Assembly: GCF_003415675.1 (NCBI RefSeq)
Contig: NZ_QFZK01000012.1
Location: 62,001 to 126,000 of the forward strand
Length of the DNA stretch: 64,000 bases
Reading direction: 5' to 3'
Source of the DNA: Rhodoferax lacus
GTDB taxonomy: Bacteria > Pseudomonadota > Gammaproteobacteria > Burkholderiales > Burkholderiaceae_C
Numbering within the stretch: position 1 is the stretch's first letter; every line of letters begins with the position of its first letter. Shown in pieces: positions 24,831 to 34,037 of this stretch. The position numbers and the translations under genes were made by a program. The notes below the pieces were generated by a model that saw only the letters and a list, made by a program, of their open reading frames with translations, ran no database searches and was not told the DNA's origin.

Positions 24831-27064
24831 AGACTTGGGCTAGATTGGTGCCAACTTTGGCCAGTGTCTTTTGGTGGATGCTGGCCAGCTGGCCCATGCT
24901 TACCCATGCAGGGCCCACCCCACCCATCGTTATCAACAGCGCACAGTCCGCGCGCGCTGGGGACATCGTGGGCTTTCAGGGCGCGGCGTTTGGCGAAAGT
25001 CCCACAGCTGTTCTGGAGGGTGTGAATGGAAGCCCTGCCATTCCACTTGAACGCGTAAATACCATTGCAGACATTTGGGCATCGTTCCGATTGCCTGCCA
25101 CTGCCAGCGGTGCACTCATCGTTCGCCTGGGCAATGGCGATGCACTTGGTGCGCCCATCAAGCTCAACGCGGCAACAGCGTTCCATCTGGATACTACCCA
25201 GCTGGCTGCGGGGGGCAAGTTCAGGGTGTTCGGGCGCAATTTGCTGTTGCCCGGATATACCCCGGTGGTCAAGGTGGATGGATGGGCCGCTGCAATCGAT
25301 GGGGCTGCAAGCGATGAAAACATGCTGGTGGCAACTGCGCCGCTGCGCCTGGGCAACAAGGCCCGTATCGCCGTATCCGTAGACAACGGCAATGGCACAG
25401 GCGCCAGCCTGATGGAACGCCCCATCGCGTCCGCATCGGGTGACGGCAAAGACCCGTTTGGGCTGGGTGTGGGTTGGGCCAGTGCATTCTCTGGCATCGC
25501 CAGCCGGGTGCTGCTGGCCGCCAGTGACCAGCGCCTGCAACGGCCTGTGAAATGCAACGGCAGCCAGGACGACAGCAAGGGTCTGCAGGAGGCCATTGAC
25601 CTGGCCAACGCCACAGGCGGCGGCACGGTATGGCTGCCGGAAGGCACCTGCCGCCTGTCTGCAACTGTGCAGCTCAAGTCCAACGTGGTGGTACAAGGTG
25701 CAGGCCCCCGGCGCACCGTGCTTGCATACGATGCCAACTACCCACTGTTAGGTCGTGGCGTGAGTCTGGCGGGGCTGCGCAATTTTTCCCTGCGCAATGT
25801 GGCAGGCACCATCGAGAGTGCGCTGCTGCAGAAGAGTGACAGGGTGTTTTTTTCGAACGTGGTGTTTGAGATCAATGGCGGCATCCAGATGTTCTTGACT
25901 GAGAATCTCAATGTGGTGATTGACCACTGCGAGTTCCTGCAACCCAAGAACCCACGCGAGTCCGGCCCCTTTGTGTTGTCTGGATCGGCTGGATTGGTGT
26001 TTACGCACAACCGTGTGGTCTTTGCCAATGGCAACCCGAATTTTGGGGGAGTGCATGACGCCTATGTTGGCGACAACCACATATCCAGGGACGTGCGCGA
26101 CAACCAGCATTCCAAAGGCGTGGTGCACAGCCTGACGCTGGACTTTGCCCACCGTGTGGCGGTGGTCAACAATGTGCTGGATGTGTTGGGTGGCCCCATC
26201 GTGAACAAGCGGCGCAACGACGGCGAAACCATACTGACGGAAGGGGGTGGTGGCAACCGCACAGAGAATATTGGATATGTGAAGGCGGCCACCGCGCTGA
26301 CGTTGACGGACCCCGACGTGGTGCACAAGGTGCGGCCGTTTGGGGCTGGGGAAATACCAGAAAACTACGCGGTGGCCATTGTTGCCGGCACGGGAACCGG
26401 ACAGACCAGAAGGGTGGTTGGCTACAACAACAGCACCCTGACAGTGGACCACGCCTGGGACATTGTTCCCGATGCCAGCAGCCACTACGCCACCTTTGTG
26501 TGGGGGCTGGAGAAAACACTCATCAAGGGCAATACCCTGTCGCAAAACGCGCGCGGCATCTGGCTGTACCAGACGGCGGTGAAAGACGTGGACATCGTGT
26601 CCAACACTATTACCGAGGGTGGTGGCATCTACTTGCGCACGGCGCAGAGCCTGAAGGACCGGCTTTTCACGCCGATGTATGGCGTGAAGGTAGCCAACAA
26701 CACCATCTTCAATTCAAGTAGCGAATGGCCTTCCTATATCCACTTGGCCTTTGTGCGCATGGATGAACCGGCGTTTGGTCTGGGTGCGATCGGTGTGGAA
26801 ATACGGGCCAACACCCTGCAGGCCAACCGCCCCAATGTGTCTTTGAACGAAGAAGAGTCTGGTGGCGTGGAGGGCTTTGTTGTCAGAGCTCGTTTTGAAG
26901 GTGAAAGTCAAGGCCGAAGCAAAAACCAGACGCGCCTGTTGGGCACCATCTTTCAAGACAACCAATGCACGGATTGCAATGTCGGCCTGCTGGTGCGCGA
27001 GGGGGCACAGGGGACCGTGCTGGATGGCAATGCCAATTCCGTAACCGACTTGCAAAAACCCTGA
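24824..27064 (+). CDS. Secreted right-handed beta-helix protein, probable polysaccharide lyase or depolymerase
   Basis: 746 residues with a signal peptide (cleavage near THA-GP, residue 29). Residues about 35-240 look like two beta-sandwich domains. From about 245 the pectate-lyase-3-type start appears (DDSKGLQEAIDLANATGGGTVW, SNVVVQGAGPRRTVL), followed by many short beta-helix turns (VFFSNVVFEINGGIQMF, VVIDHCEFLQP, GLVFTHNRVVFANG). Enzymes of this shape in exopolysaccharide loci usually cut or edit the polymer. Catalytic residues cannot be assigned by eye. Confidence 0.78.
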   Translation: MVKTWARLVPTLASVFWWMLASWPMLTHAGPTPPIVINSAQSARAGDIVGFQGAAFGESPTAVLEGVNGSPAIPLERVNTIADIWASFRLPATASGALIVRLGNGDALGAPIKLNAATAFHLDTTQLAAGGKFRVFGRNLLLPGYTPVVKVDGWAAAIDGAASDENMLVATAPLRLGNKARIAVSVDNGNGTGASLMERPIASASGDGKDPFGLGVGWASAFSGIASRVLLAASDQRLQRPVKCNGSQDDSKGLQEAIDLANATGGGTVWLPEGTCRLSATVQLKSNVVVQGAGPRRTVLAYDANYPLLGRGVSLAGLRNFSLRNVAGTIESALLQKSDRVFFSNVVFEINGGIQMFLTENLNVVIDHCEFLQPKNPRESGPFVLSGSAGLVFTHNRVVFANGNPNFGGVHDAYVGDNHISRDVRDNQHSKGVVHSLTLDFAHRVAVVNNVLDVLGGPIVNKRRNDGETILTEGGGGNRTENIGYVKAATALTLTDPDVVHKVRPFGAGEIPENYAVAIVAGTGTGQTRRVVGYNNSTLTVDHAWDIVPDASSHYATFVWGLEKTLIKGNTLSQNARGIWLYQTAVKDVDIVSNTITEGGGIYLRTAQSLKDRLFTPMYGVKVANNTIFNSSSEWPSYIHLAFVRMDEPAFGLGAIGVEIRANTLQANRPNVSLNEEESGGVEGFVVRARFEGESQGRSKNQTRLLGTIFQDNQCTDCNVGLLVREGAQGTVLDGNANSVTDLQKP

Positions 27065-27124
27065 ACGCCATTCTTCACAGCTTTGTCATACGCGGGCTGT
27101 TTAATCCGTTGAAAAGGGTGGGGA

Positions 27125-28042
27125 ATGAAAACAAAAATAATTCAGCGTCTGCTGCTGGCAGCAGTGTGTCTGTGCGCCATAGCTGAGGGCTCAGTCCGTT
27201 GGATGGGGATGGTTGACTTCCCCATCTACATGACAGACCAATCCATTGGCTACCTGCCCAAGCCCAATCAAGAGGGCAAGTTCCTGAATGAGAATACCTG
27301 GGTTTTCAATGACCGCAGCATGGGGACGCCAGCCCCCTGGAACCCTGCTGCCAAGCCCAATGTGCTTCTGATTGGCAACAGCATCGTCATGGGCGGCAAC
27401 CCGTATAACCAGCCCGACAAACTGGGCCCTCTGGTTCAGGCCTTGCTGGGTGACAAGGTTGCCGTGTGGCCTATTGCGGTGGGCGCGTGGTCCACCGTGA
27501 ATGAGACCGCCTATCTGCAGCAGAACCCGGATGTAGTCCAAGCCAGCAATTTCTTTGTCTGGGAATACATGAATGGCGGCCTGAGCAGGATGAGCCTGGA
27601 CCGTGGACAGTATGTTTTCCCCTCAGAAAAGCCGGTGCTTGCCAGCTGGTATGTGCTGCGCCGCTATGTGCTACCCAGGTTCATGGATTTCCCGATGGAT
27701 GAGCTTCCACCCACAGGGCAAAGCCAGCAGGAAAACATGCAGCAGTTTGAAGAGCAGGTCGCCAAGTTGTCACTCGGCAAGGGCGGCAAGGTACCTGGCA
27801 TCTTGTTCTTCTATCCAGGCAGGGATGAGTACATCGGCTTTCAGAAAGGCACTGAGTATGTGCCCGACCGGAAGGAGTTGGAACGGATTGCTGCTAAATA
27901 CGGCCTGAGGATTGTTGACGTTGCCAGACGACCAGAATGGAATTTGTCCATGTACCGAGAGGGCACTCACCCTACGGTGGAAGGCAACCAGGTATTGGCG
28001 CATATTCTGGCCACTGCGATTCGTGAAGCCATGCCACTGTAA
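27125..28042 (+). CDS. SGNH-superfamily exported protein, possibly polysaccharide O-acyl transfer or esterase
   Basis: 305 residues with an N-terminal membrane anchor or signal (about 7-20). Block I of the SGNH fold is visible as LLIGNSIVMGG with the nucleophile candidate Ser86, and the final block as REGTHPTVEGN with His282. The usual Asp three residues before this His is Glu279 here. AlgJ/AlgX-like and WcaK-region proteins of this type handle acetyl groups on exopolysaccharides. The function is inferred from motif and location. Confidence 0.68.
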   Translation: MKTKIIQRLLLAAVCLCAIAEGSVRWMGMVDFPIYMTDQSIGYLPKPNQEGKFLNENTWVFNDRSMGTPAPWNPAAKPNVLLIGNSIVMGGNPYNQPDKLGPLVQALLGDKVAVWPIAVGAWSTVNETAYLQQNPDVVQASNFFVWEYMNGGLSRMSLDRGQYVFPSEKPVLASWYVLRRYVLPRFMDFPMDELPPTGQSQQENMQQFEEQVAKLSLGKGGKVPGILFFYPGRDEYIGFQKGTEYVPDRKELERIAAKYGLRIVDVARRPEWNLSMYREGTHPTVEGNQVLAHILATAIREAMPL

Positions 28043-28084
28043 CAAACGCCAACTAGACTCCAGGTCCATGGACTGGGCCACGTT

Positions 28085-29044
28085 TTGATCAGCATTTGCA
28101 TACCGGCCTACAAGCACGTGGCCCTGACACACGAGTGCGCCCAATCGGTGCTGCGCCAGGACACGGACCTTGAACTGGTGGTACTGGATGACTTCTATCT
28201 GCTGGACCAGACCGCAGAAAACATCCGACAGATTGAGGCCTTGCGCGAGCTGCTGCATGCGGACCGGCGGGTAAAGTGCGTCAGCAACGAAAAGCTGCTG
28301 CCCATACAAGACAACTGGAACAAGGCCGTGTCCTTGTGCAGTGGCAGCCATGTGAAGCTGATGGGTGCCGATGACAACATGCTGCCCGGCAGCGTTGCCA
28401 AGATGCAAGCCATGGTCCAGGCGCAGCCTGCGGTGGCCTTCCATGGCCACCTTGCCAACCTGATTGATGCGCAAGGCAAGCTGATACGGCAACAAAAACG
28501 CTATGGTGATCGGTTTACCAATCGGCCCCTGACCGGCACAGAAGCCTTGCAGGGCAAGCTGCGCCAACAGGTGCGCTTCAAGGAACCCGCCTGCAACTTC
28601 TTCCTCAAATGCGCCTGGGAAAAAGTAGGCGGCTACGACACACGGTTCCGCTTTGTATTTGATGTGGACTTCAACTCCAAGCTCATGGCCAGTTCAAGCT
28701 CCATGCTGTGGAACGAAACACTGGTGGAGCTCAGGCGGCACCAGAACTCGGATGGCGCGCAACTGCCTGCCTCCTTGGCCTTGATGGACCTTGCGGGCTT
28801 GGTGGAGGCCATCACCCAACGGCTGGGCACCGCCTGCACCAGCCAGGACCGAGCGGCCGCAGCGGGCTGGGTTCAATACCGCCTGCTGGAGCTATTGGCC
28901 CAACGTGTGCGCAGCAGGCCCCTGGACATTGCCAAGCTGCTGTCGTCCAACCTGGGCTTGTTTGCCAAAAACCCGGCGTCCTGGTACTGGATGCTCAAGC
29001 TGCTGGCAGGCCGTGCGCTCTATCATGACGTGCAGCAAGCCTAA
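28085..29044 (+). CDS. Glycosyltransferase family 2
   Basis: 319 residues from a TTG at 28085; no ATG or GTG in the right frame gives the family's N-terminus (ISICIPAYKHVALTHECAQSVLRQ). GT-A core: ELVVLDDFYLLDQTAENI, LMGADDNMLPGSVAKM, and the acceptor region KEPACNFFLKCAWEKVGGYD with FDVDFNSKL. Donor and acceptor unknown. Its stop overlaps the start of the acetyltransferase gene's leader (TAAATG), indicating coupling. Confidence 0.85.
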   Translation: MISICIPAYKHVALTHECAQSVLRQDTDLELVVLDDFYLLDQTAENIRQIEALRELLHADRRVKCVSNEKLLPIQDNWNKAVSLCSGSHVKLMGADDNMLPGSVAKMQAMVQAQPAVAFHGHLANLIDAQGKLIRQQKRYGDRFTNRPLTGTEALQGKLRQQVRFKEPACNFFLKCAWEKVGGYDTRFRFVFDVDFNSKLMASSSSMLWNETLVELRRHQNSDGAQLPASLALMDLAGLVEAITQRLGTACTSQDRAAAAGWVQYRLLELLAQRVRSRPLDIAKLLSSNLGLFAKNPASWYWMLKLLAGRALYHDVQQA

Positions 29045-29608
29045 ATGAACCACACCAAATACCAGGTTGACCTGACCAAGAGCGCAACGCATTGGCCCCT
29101 GCCCCTCAAGATCAAACGGGCGGTGTGGCAGTACGTGGTGCGCCCGCTTTTTTATGCCACGCCAGGTTCAGCCAATGCACTGCGCATTTTTATATTGCGG
29201 GCCATGGGCGCAACGATAGGCCACACCTGCCTAATTCAGCCCAAGGTGAATGTTCTGATGCCCTGGAATCTGCGCATAGGCAACTGCGTGGCCATTGATC
29301 ACCATGTGGAGATATACAACTTTGCGATGGTCACCATCCACGACATGACCGTGATATCGCAGCGCAGCTATTTGTGCACCGGCACCCATGACTACACCCA
29401 TCCATACATGCCGCTCACCTGGAAGCCCATCACTATAGGCACGGAGTGCTGGGTTGCAGCCGAGGTTTTTGTGGCCCCGGGTGTGGAGATTGGCAATGGC
29501 TCGGTCATTGGAGCCCGGTCCGTGGTGACCAAAAACTTGCCCGAGTGGATGGTGTGTGCAGGGAATCCGTGTGTGCCGATCAAGCCGAGGACATTGGTTG
29601 AGCTTTAA
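29045..29608 (+). CDS. WcaF-type hexapeptide acetyltransferase
   Basis: 187 residues, the family's usual length. The left-handed beta-helix is built from hexapeptide repeats (IGHTCLIQPKVNVLMPWNLRIGN, VAPGVEIGNGSVIGARSVVT) with the catalytic His in CTGTHDYTHPYMPLT. The pattern is that of putative colanic acid biosynthesis acetyltransferases (WcaF/WcaB group). It would O-acetylate a sugar of the repeat unit in the cytoplasm using acetyl-CoA. Confidence 0.9.
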   Translation: MNHTKYQVDLTKSATHWPLPLKIKRAVWQYVVRPLFYATPGSANALRIFILRAMGATIGHTCLIQPKVNVLMPWNLRIGNCVAIDHHVEIYNFAMVTIHDMTVISQRSYLCTGTHDYTHPYMPLTWKPITIGTECWVAAEVFVAPGVEIGNGSVIGARSVVTKNLPEWMVCAGNPCVPIKPRTLVEL

Positions 29609-29617
29609 AGTTAGCGT

Positions 29618-30751
29618 CTATACGTTTCCGACCGCAGACTGATGCGGAAGTGGTCTGATACGCCCCATGATCTGCACCTTTGTGCGTACGGCATTTTTCT
29701 CGATCCATCTCCACGACGGAATCGCACAAAGAAGCGTGCAGAGAAACGAAACTGCAACCATCTCTATTGGTTTAATGCCCTGCCATGCCATTGCCAGCAT
29801 TTGCTGGATGGGAAATGCGTAGAGATACATTCCGTACGAGTAGTCACCCACAAGGTTGTATTTTCGAAAGACCCCACGGGGTACGAAGGCGAAGTACATT
29901 ACGACATAGGCAAGCGCAAAGGGCAGCAAGACTCTGAATACACTCAGCGACAACAGCTGTGCGACACACAGCGAAGTGAGCGCGAGAATTGCGCCATACC
30001 AGCTCAGAAAAATTCGGCTTCGAAGCTGCCACATCATCGAACCCATTGCGAACATCGTAACGGCCAAGACGCTGTGTGCCGCGTGTGCGTTAGTCCTGCT
30101 AAGGTCAAGCCAGACACAATACAGGACGAACCCAGAGCCGGCCGTGAGGGCCAAGAACGCTTCCCCACTACCCCCCCACCGCAATCTCAGGCGAAACTTC
30201 CTCAAGCCCTTTGCCACCCCCCACAGCATTAGCAAAACGACATAGCACCGCAGCTCCCAAGGCAGAGTCCACAAAGAACCATTCACGGCTGCCTTGTACG
30301 GGTTGGCTTCAAATACTCCCGTCAGCTTGGTCGATACACCACCAAGCAGGGTTACACATTTCACAAGGTATACCCCTGCCTGAAATCCAAAGTAGTCTCC
30401 GATTGAAGTTGTTGTAACGATAGGCCCCACAACAAAGACCGTTATCAAGATCAATACCAAGAGGGCAGGAAAAATGCGCAAGCACCGCGCCACGATGAAG
30501 TCGAGGGGGTCCCGGCTTTTACAGATGCTGGCTGTAACCAGAAAGCCGCTTGCCACGAAAAAGGCACACACTGCAAGCTCACCCAGTGACATGCCAATCC
30601 ACCTCACAAGCGGCTCTGTATCAGAGTCGCCTGTTGCCAATACAAAACTATGGGATATCAATACTGCAGTAGCAGCAACGATGCGCAACAGATTCAGGTT
30701 GTTGTCCCGCCCGTTAGCCAATAAATTCAAACTCGCACCACTGCCGGCCAT
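29618..30751 (-). CDS. Acyltransferase family 3 (OafA/YrhL type)
   Basis: 377 residues from the ATG at 30751, which has a GGGAG ribosome site six bases upstream; a TTG two codons earlier is less likely. The protein has about ten membrane helices and the family's N-terminal motif NLNLLRIVAATAVLISHSF with the catalytic His, plus VASGFLVTASI. These enzymes transfer acyl groups to exported carbohydrates. It faces the rest of the locus, and its sampled GC is near 50-53%, lower than neighbours, which suggests later acquisition. Confidence 0.9.
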   Translation of the reverse strand: MAGSGASLNLLANGRDNNLNLLRIVAATAVLISHSFVLATGDSDTEPLVRWIGMSLGELAVCAFFVASGFLVTASICKSRDPLDFIVARCLRIFPALLVLILITVFVVGPIVTTTSIGDYFGFQAGVYLVKCVTLLGGVSTKLTGVFEANPYKAAVNGSLWTLPWELRCYVVLLMLWGVAKGLRKFRLRLRWGGSGEAFLALTAGSGFVLYCVWLDLSRTNAHAAHSVLAVTMFAMGSMMWQLRSRIFLSWYGAILALTSLCVAQLLSLSVFRVLLPFALAYVVMYFAFVPRGVFRKYNLVGDYSYGMYLYAFPIQQMLAMAWQGIKPIEMVAVSFLCTLLCAIPSWRWIEKNAVRTKVQIMGRIRPLPHQSAVGNV

Positions 30752-31053
30752 TTTCAACTCCCACTAGAAATGAACAGGATGTAAATTTTCAATTGGAAAA
30801 AATGCTGGCCTGATTTGCGTGCCAGCATACAAACCAATTGTTACGGCCTGATGCCACCCCACCCCACCCCACCGCACAGCCCCTCTCATTACAGGATTCA
30901 CTTATTCCCGTCCGTTCGGATGACCCATCCGCACCATTTCGGTGAGAAGGATTTCAACTTCAACCCGTATCGTTGCCCTTGTTGATTGCGCGCATCCGGT
31001 TCATCCCAACCGGCCGCTGCAACACCAAAGAATCATCCAAGGGAGTTCTCACC
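30752..31053. other. Divergent intergenic region with nested inverted repeat
   Basis: This 302-base stretch separates the acyltransferase and PEP-CTERM genes. It contains a nested symmetric repeat (30790-30840), a CCACCCCACCCCACCCCACC tract near 30857, and the ribosome site GGGAG upstream of the ATG at 31054. I see no coding potential matching a known family. Confidence 0.6.
30790..30840. repeat. Nested inverted repeat (two concentric arm pairs)
   Basis: The outer arms are CAATTGG (30790-30796) and CCAATTG (30834-30840). The inner arms are ATGCTGGC (30802-30809) and GCCAGCAT (30821-30828), around an 11-base centre. The A-rich spacers on the two sides are both five bases (AAAAA and ACAAA), so the whole 51-base element is symmetric. 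It lies between divergent genes and has no T-run, so it may be an operator for a multimeric regulator. The centre holds part of the decamer TTGCGTGCCA also found at 9412. Confidence 0.5.
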
Positions 31054-31962
31054 ATGTTGAACAAAAAAGCCTGTGCCGCAGCCGTAGCTTTGACGCTGCT
31101 GGCCGCCAGTGCCTCTGCCGCCAATGTGTCCGCGTCCATGACGGTGGCCCAGTCGGATGGTTCCACCTGGGTGGAAGACCTGTCGGGCCTGGTGGTGACC
31201 GATGCGCAAAACAACTTTGCCATGGTGCAAGGTGCTGGTACCAGCGGCTTCTACCAAAACGGTGGCTTTGTGTCCGCCGCCCAAACCGGCAGCCACCCGG
31301 ACTACTGGCAATGGAACGCCACCAGCAGCTCCTGGAACTGGCACACCGCGCAGACGCTGAATGGCACTTCGCCTGCAGCCGCCAGCTCGGCCAACCCCTG
31401 GCAGTCGGTGGTCAACCTGCAAAACTTCTCGGGCCATGGTGACCCGGACATGATCTATGCCGTGTCTGCCATCAACAACAACGCGCTGACGCAGACCTAT
31501 ACCTTTACCTTTGCCGAGGCCATTGCGCCCACAGTCAGCGGTGCCAACACAACCTATGCGGACATCTCGGGCGTGCTGACCAGCCGCACGGGCAATGTGG
31601 GTGGCGCCACCATTGCGCCGGTGAATGCCGGCGGCATCCAGAGCTTCCAGCTGTCTGCAGACAATGGCAGCACCTTTGTAAATGCGGGTGTGGACGTGGG
31701 CGGATCTGTGAACGTAGCCAGCGGCACCAACTCTTTTGCCATGGCATCGGCCACCAACCCCACGGGCCCCACAGGCCTGACCTGGAACTACATGCGCATG
31801 GTGAGCACCTTTACCCTGAGCGGCAAGAGTGCGGCCAGCCTGGCGGGCTTCGCCTCCATCACCCCGGTGCCCGAACCCCAGCTGGGCAGCATGATGCTGC
31901 TGGGCCTGGGCCTGATTGGCACCATCGTGCGCCGCCGTAGCCGTAGAAACCTGTGGCAATAA
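31054..31962 (+). CDS. PEP-CTERM surface protein of unknown function
   Basis: 302 residues from the ATG at 31054, preceded by GGGAG. The signal peptide ends SASA-AN. The body is rich in Gly, Ser, Thr and Asn, with WQWNATSSSWNWHTAQ and beta-strand-like repeats. The C-terminus is a textbook sorting signal: TPVPEPQLGSMMLLGLGLIG then RRRSRR. It is probably anchored or released by exosortase B. Nothing in the body identifies an activity. The next gene starts eight bases after its stop with a similar signal peptide, so the two are probably co-expressed. Confidence 0.9.
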   Translation: MLNKKACAAAVALTLLAASASAANVSASMTVAQSDGSTWVEDLSGLVVTDAQNNFAMVQGAGTSGFYQNGGFVSAAQTGSHPDYWQWNATSSSWNWHTAQTLNGTSPAAASSANPWQSVVNLQNFSGHGDPDMIYAVSAINNNALTQTYTFTFAEAIAPTVSGANTTYADISGVLTSRTGNVGGATIAPVNAGGIQSFQLSADNGSTFVNAGVDVGGSVNVASGTNSFAMASATNPTGPTGLTWNYMRMVSTFTLSGKSAASLAGFASITPVPEPQLGSMMLLGLGLIGTIVRRRSRRNLWQ

Positions 31963-31970
31963 GCCAGGCC

Positions 31971-32867
31971 ATGCTGAACAAGAGACTGATTCCTGTCGTG
32001 CTGGCAGTGCTCTGCCTGGCACCCCTGTCTGCATCGGCCCTGGTGGGCGGTGCGGGCGTTGCAGACAACAGCGTCACCTCCCCCTGGGCGGGTGTGGGCA
32101 GCCTGAGCGTGGGCGGTGGCCTGTTTACTGGCACGCTGATCGCACCCGGCTATGTGCTCACAGCGGCCCACGTTGTGGCCGGTGCGGCGGCTGGCAGTGT
32201 GAGCTTTCAGCTCAATGCGGGCAGCAGCTACACGGTGGCCGCCAGCGACATCTATATCAACCCCAGCTATACCGGCAACACGGCAGGCAATGTGGCGGGT
32301 GACCCCACCAACCACAATGACCTGGCCATCATCCGGCTGAGTGGCGCGGTGGGCAGCAACATTCCTTTCTACAACCTGTACAGCGGCAACCTGCAGGGCG
32401 CAGACCTGAACTTCGTGAGCTACGCGGGCAGCACCACGGCCAAGACCACGGGCGAGAACATTGCCGATGTGCTCTACACCAATGCAGCGGGCACCAACAA
32501 GACGTATATCTTTGACTTTGACGGCCCCAACCAATCCACCAATGTCATGGGTGGCGGCACGCTTGGCGCGAACCGCGAAGCCTCTTTGGTCAATGGCGAT
32601 TCGGGCAGTGCTGCCTTTGTCAGCGTGAACGGTCAGTGGCAGTTGGCCGGCATCAATACCTTTGAGGCCACCTTTGCCGGACGCTCCACCACCCCGGGCA
32701 CCTATGGCACGGGCGGTGGCGGTGTGGTGTTGGCGGGCTATTCGCCGTGGATCAACAGCGTGATCACCGCGCCCGTGCCGGAACCCGAGAGCGCCAACCT
32801 GCTGCTGCTGGGCCTGGCCGTTCTGGGTGGCGCGGTACACCGCAGGAAATCCGCCCGGGTTTCATAG
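31971..32867 (+). CDS. Trypsin-like serine protease with PEP-CTERM tail
   Basis: 298 residues from the ATG at 31971. The signal peptide ends about residue 23 (SASA-LV). The chymotrypsin-fold catalytic triad is visible: His67 (VLTAAHVV), Asp117 ([10 protein letters not shown]) and Ser211 (NGDSGSAA). The C-terminus [21 protein letters not shown] then HRRKS is the sorting signal. A surface-retained protease could mature other PEP-CTERM proteins or matrix components; this is inference. Its signal peptide begins like that of the preceding PEP-CTERM protein (MLNK). Confidence 0.92.
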   Translation: MLNKRLIPVVLAVLCLAPLSASALVGGAGVADNSVTSPWAGVGSLSVGGGLFTGTLIAPGYVLTAAHVVAGAAAGSVSFQLNAGSSYTVAASDIYINPSYTGNTAGNVAGDPTNHNDLAIIRLSGAVGSNIPFYNLYSGNLQGADLNFVSYAGSTTAKTTGENIADVLYTNAAGTNKTYIFDFDGPNQSTNVMGGGTLGANREASLVNGDSGSAAFVSVNGQWQLAGINTFEATFAGRSTTPGTYGTGGGGVVLAGYSPWINSVITAPVPEPESANLLLLGLAVLGGAVHRRKSARVS

Positions 32868-32901
32868 CAACGACACAGTCGGCCACTAGAGTGCAAGCCT
32901 T

Positions 32902-32928
32902 GGTGCCGTGCGCGTTGGTTACGGCACC
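32902..32928 (+). promoter_or_regulatory. Hairpin between protease gene and gmd
   Basis: GGTGCCGT (32902-32909) and ACGGCACC (32921-32928) are perfect 8-base arms around an 11-base loop, the same arm and loop lengths as the inner repeat at 30802-30828. The following CTGTTACTTAAAG has no strong T-run, so a terminator is doubtful; it may be an operator or a 5' leader structure for gmd, whose ATG is 20 bases downstream. Confidence 0.4.
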
Positions 32929-32947
32929 CTGTTACTTAAAGAATTAC

Positions 32948-34033
32948 ATGAAGAAGATTGCTCTCATTACTGGCGTCACGGGCCAGGATGGCTCTTACCT
33001 GGCCGAACTTTTAATCAGCAAGGGCTACGAGGTGCATGGCATCAAACGGCGCTCGTCGTCGTTCAACACCGACCGCATTGACCACCTCTACCAGGACCCG
33101 CACGAAAACGGGCGCCGCCTGGTGCTGCACTACGGGGACATGACGGATTCGAGCAGCCTGACACGCATCATCCAGCAGGTACAACCCGATGAGATATACA
33201 ACCTGGCGGCACAGTCGCATGTGGCTGTGTCGTTTGAAGAACCCGAGTACACGGCCAACTGCGATGCGCTGGGTGCCCTGCGTATTCTGGAGGCCATCCG
33301 CATCCTGAAGCTGGAAAAGAAGACGCGCTTTTACCAGGCCTCCACCTCCGAGCTGTATGGCCTGGTGCAGGAAGTGCCGCAGCGCGAGACCACACCGTTC
33401 TACCCCCGTTCGCCCTACGCGGTGGCCAAGCTGTATGCCTACTGGATCACGGTGAACTACCGCGAGGCCTATGGCATGTATGCCTGCAACGGCATTCTGT
33501 TCAACCACGAGAGCCCGGTGCGCGGCGAGACCTTTGTCACGCGCAAGATCACCCGTGCGCTGGCACGCATCAAGCTGGAGCTGCAAGACTGTCTGTACCT
33601 GGGCAACCTGGATGCCAAGCGCGACTGGGGCCACGCCAAGGACTATGTGGAAATGCAGTGGCTGATGCTGCAGCAGGACACCCCCGATGACTTCGTGATT
33701 GCCACCGGCGTGCAATTTACCGTGCGCGATTTTGTGAACACGGCTGCGCAGGAAATTGGCATGGCCATCCGCTGGGAAGGCACGGGCGTAGATGAAAAAG
33801 GCTTTGATGCCCGCGGCCGCTGCATTGTGTCGGTGGACCCGCGCTACTTCCGCCCCACCGAGGTGGAGACCCTGCTGGGCGACGCCAGCAAGGCGCGTGA
33901 CAAGCTGGGCTGGACGCCCAAGATTACCGTGCAGGAGATGGTGAGCGAGATGATGCGCGAGGACCTGAAGTCGGCAGAGCGTGATGAGCTGATCAAGCGC
34001 CACGGCTTCAAGACCTTCAACCACCACGAGTAG
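32948..34033 (+). CDS. gmd: GDP-mannose 4,6-dehydratase
   Basis: 361 residues from the ATG at 32948. Short-chain dehydrogenase fold: the NADP-binding [16 protein letters not shown], the catalytic Y-x3-K as [34 protein letters not shown], and a C-terminal [17 protein letters not shown]. It converts GDP-D-mannose to the 4-keto-6-deoxy intermediate for GDP-L-fucose. It is followed after four bases by fcl. No manC or manB is present here. Confidence 0.98.
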   Translation: MKKIALITGVTGQDGSYLAELLISKGYEVHGIKRRSSSFNTDRIDHLYQDPHENGRRLVLHYGDMTDSSSLTRIIQQVQPDEIYNLAAQSHVAVSFEEPEYTANCDALGALRILEAIRILKLEKKTRFYQASTSELYGLVQEVPQRETTPFYPRSPYAVAKLYAYWITVNYREAYGMYACNGILFNHESPVRGETFVTRKITRALARIKLELQDCLYLGNLDAKRDWGHAKDYVEMQWLMLQQDTPDDFVIATGVQFTVRDFVNTAAQEIGMAIRWEGTGVDEKGFDARGRCIVSVDPRYFRPTEVETLLGDASKARDKLGWTPKITVQEMVSEMMREDLKSAERDELIKRHGFKTFNHHE

Positions 34034-34037
34034 CAGC

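Noticed and set aside
30752..30757. TTG start for the acyltransferase two codons upstream
   Set aside because: The GGGAG ribosome site abuts this TTG but is ideally spaced for the ATG at 30751.
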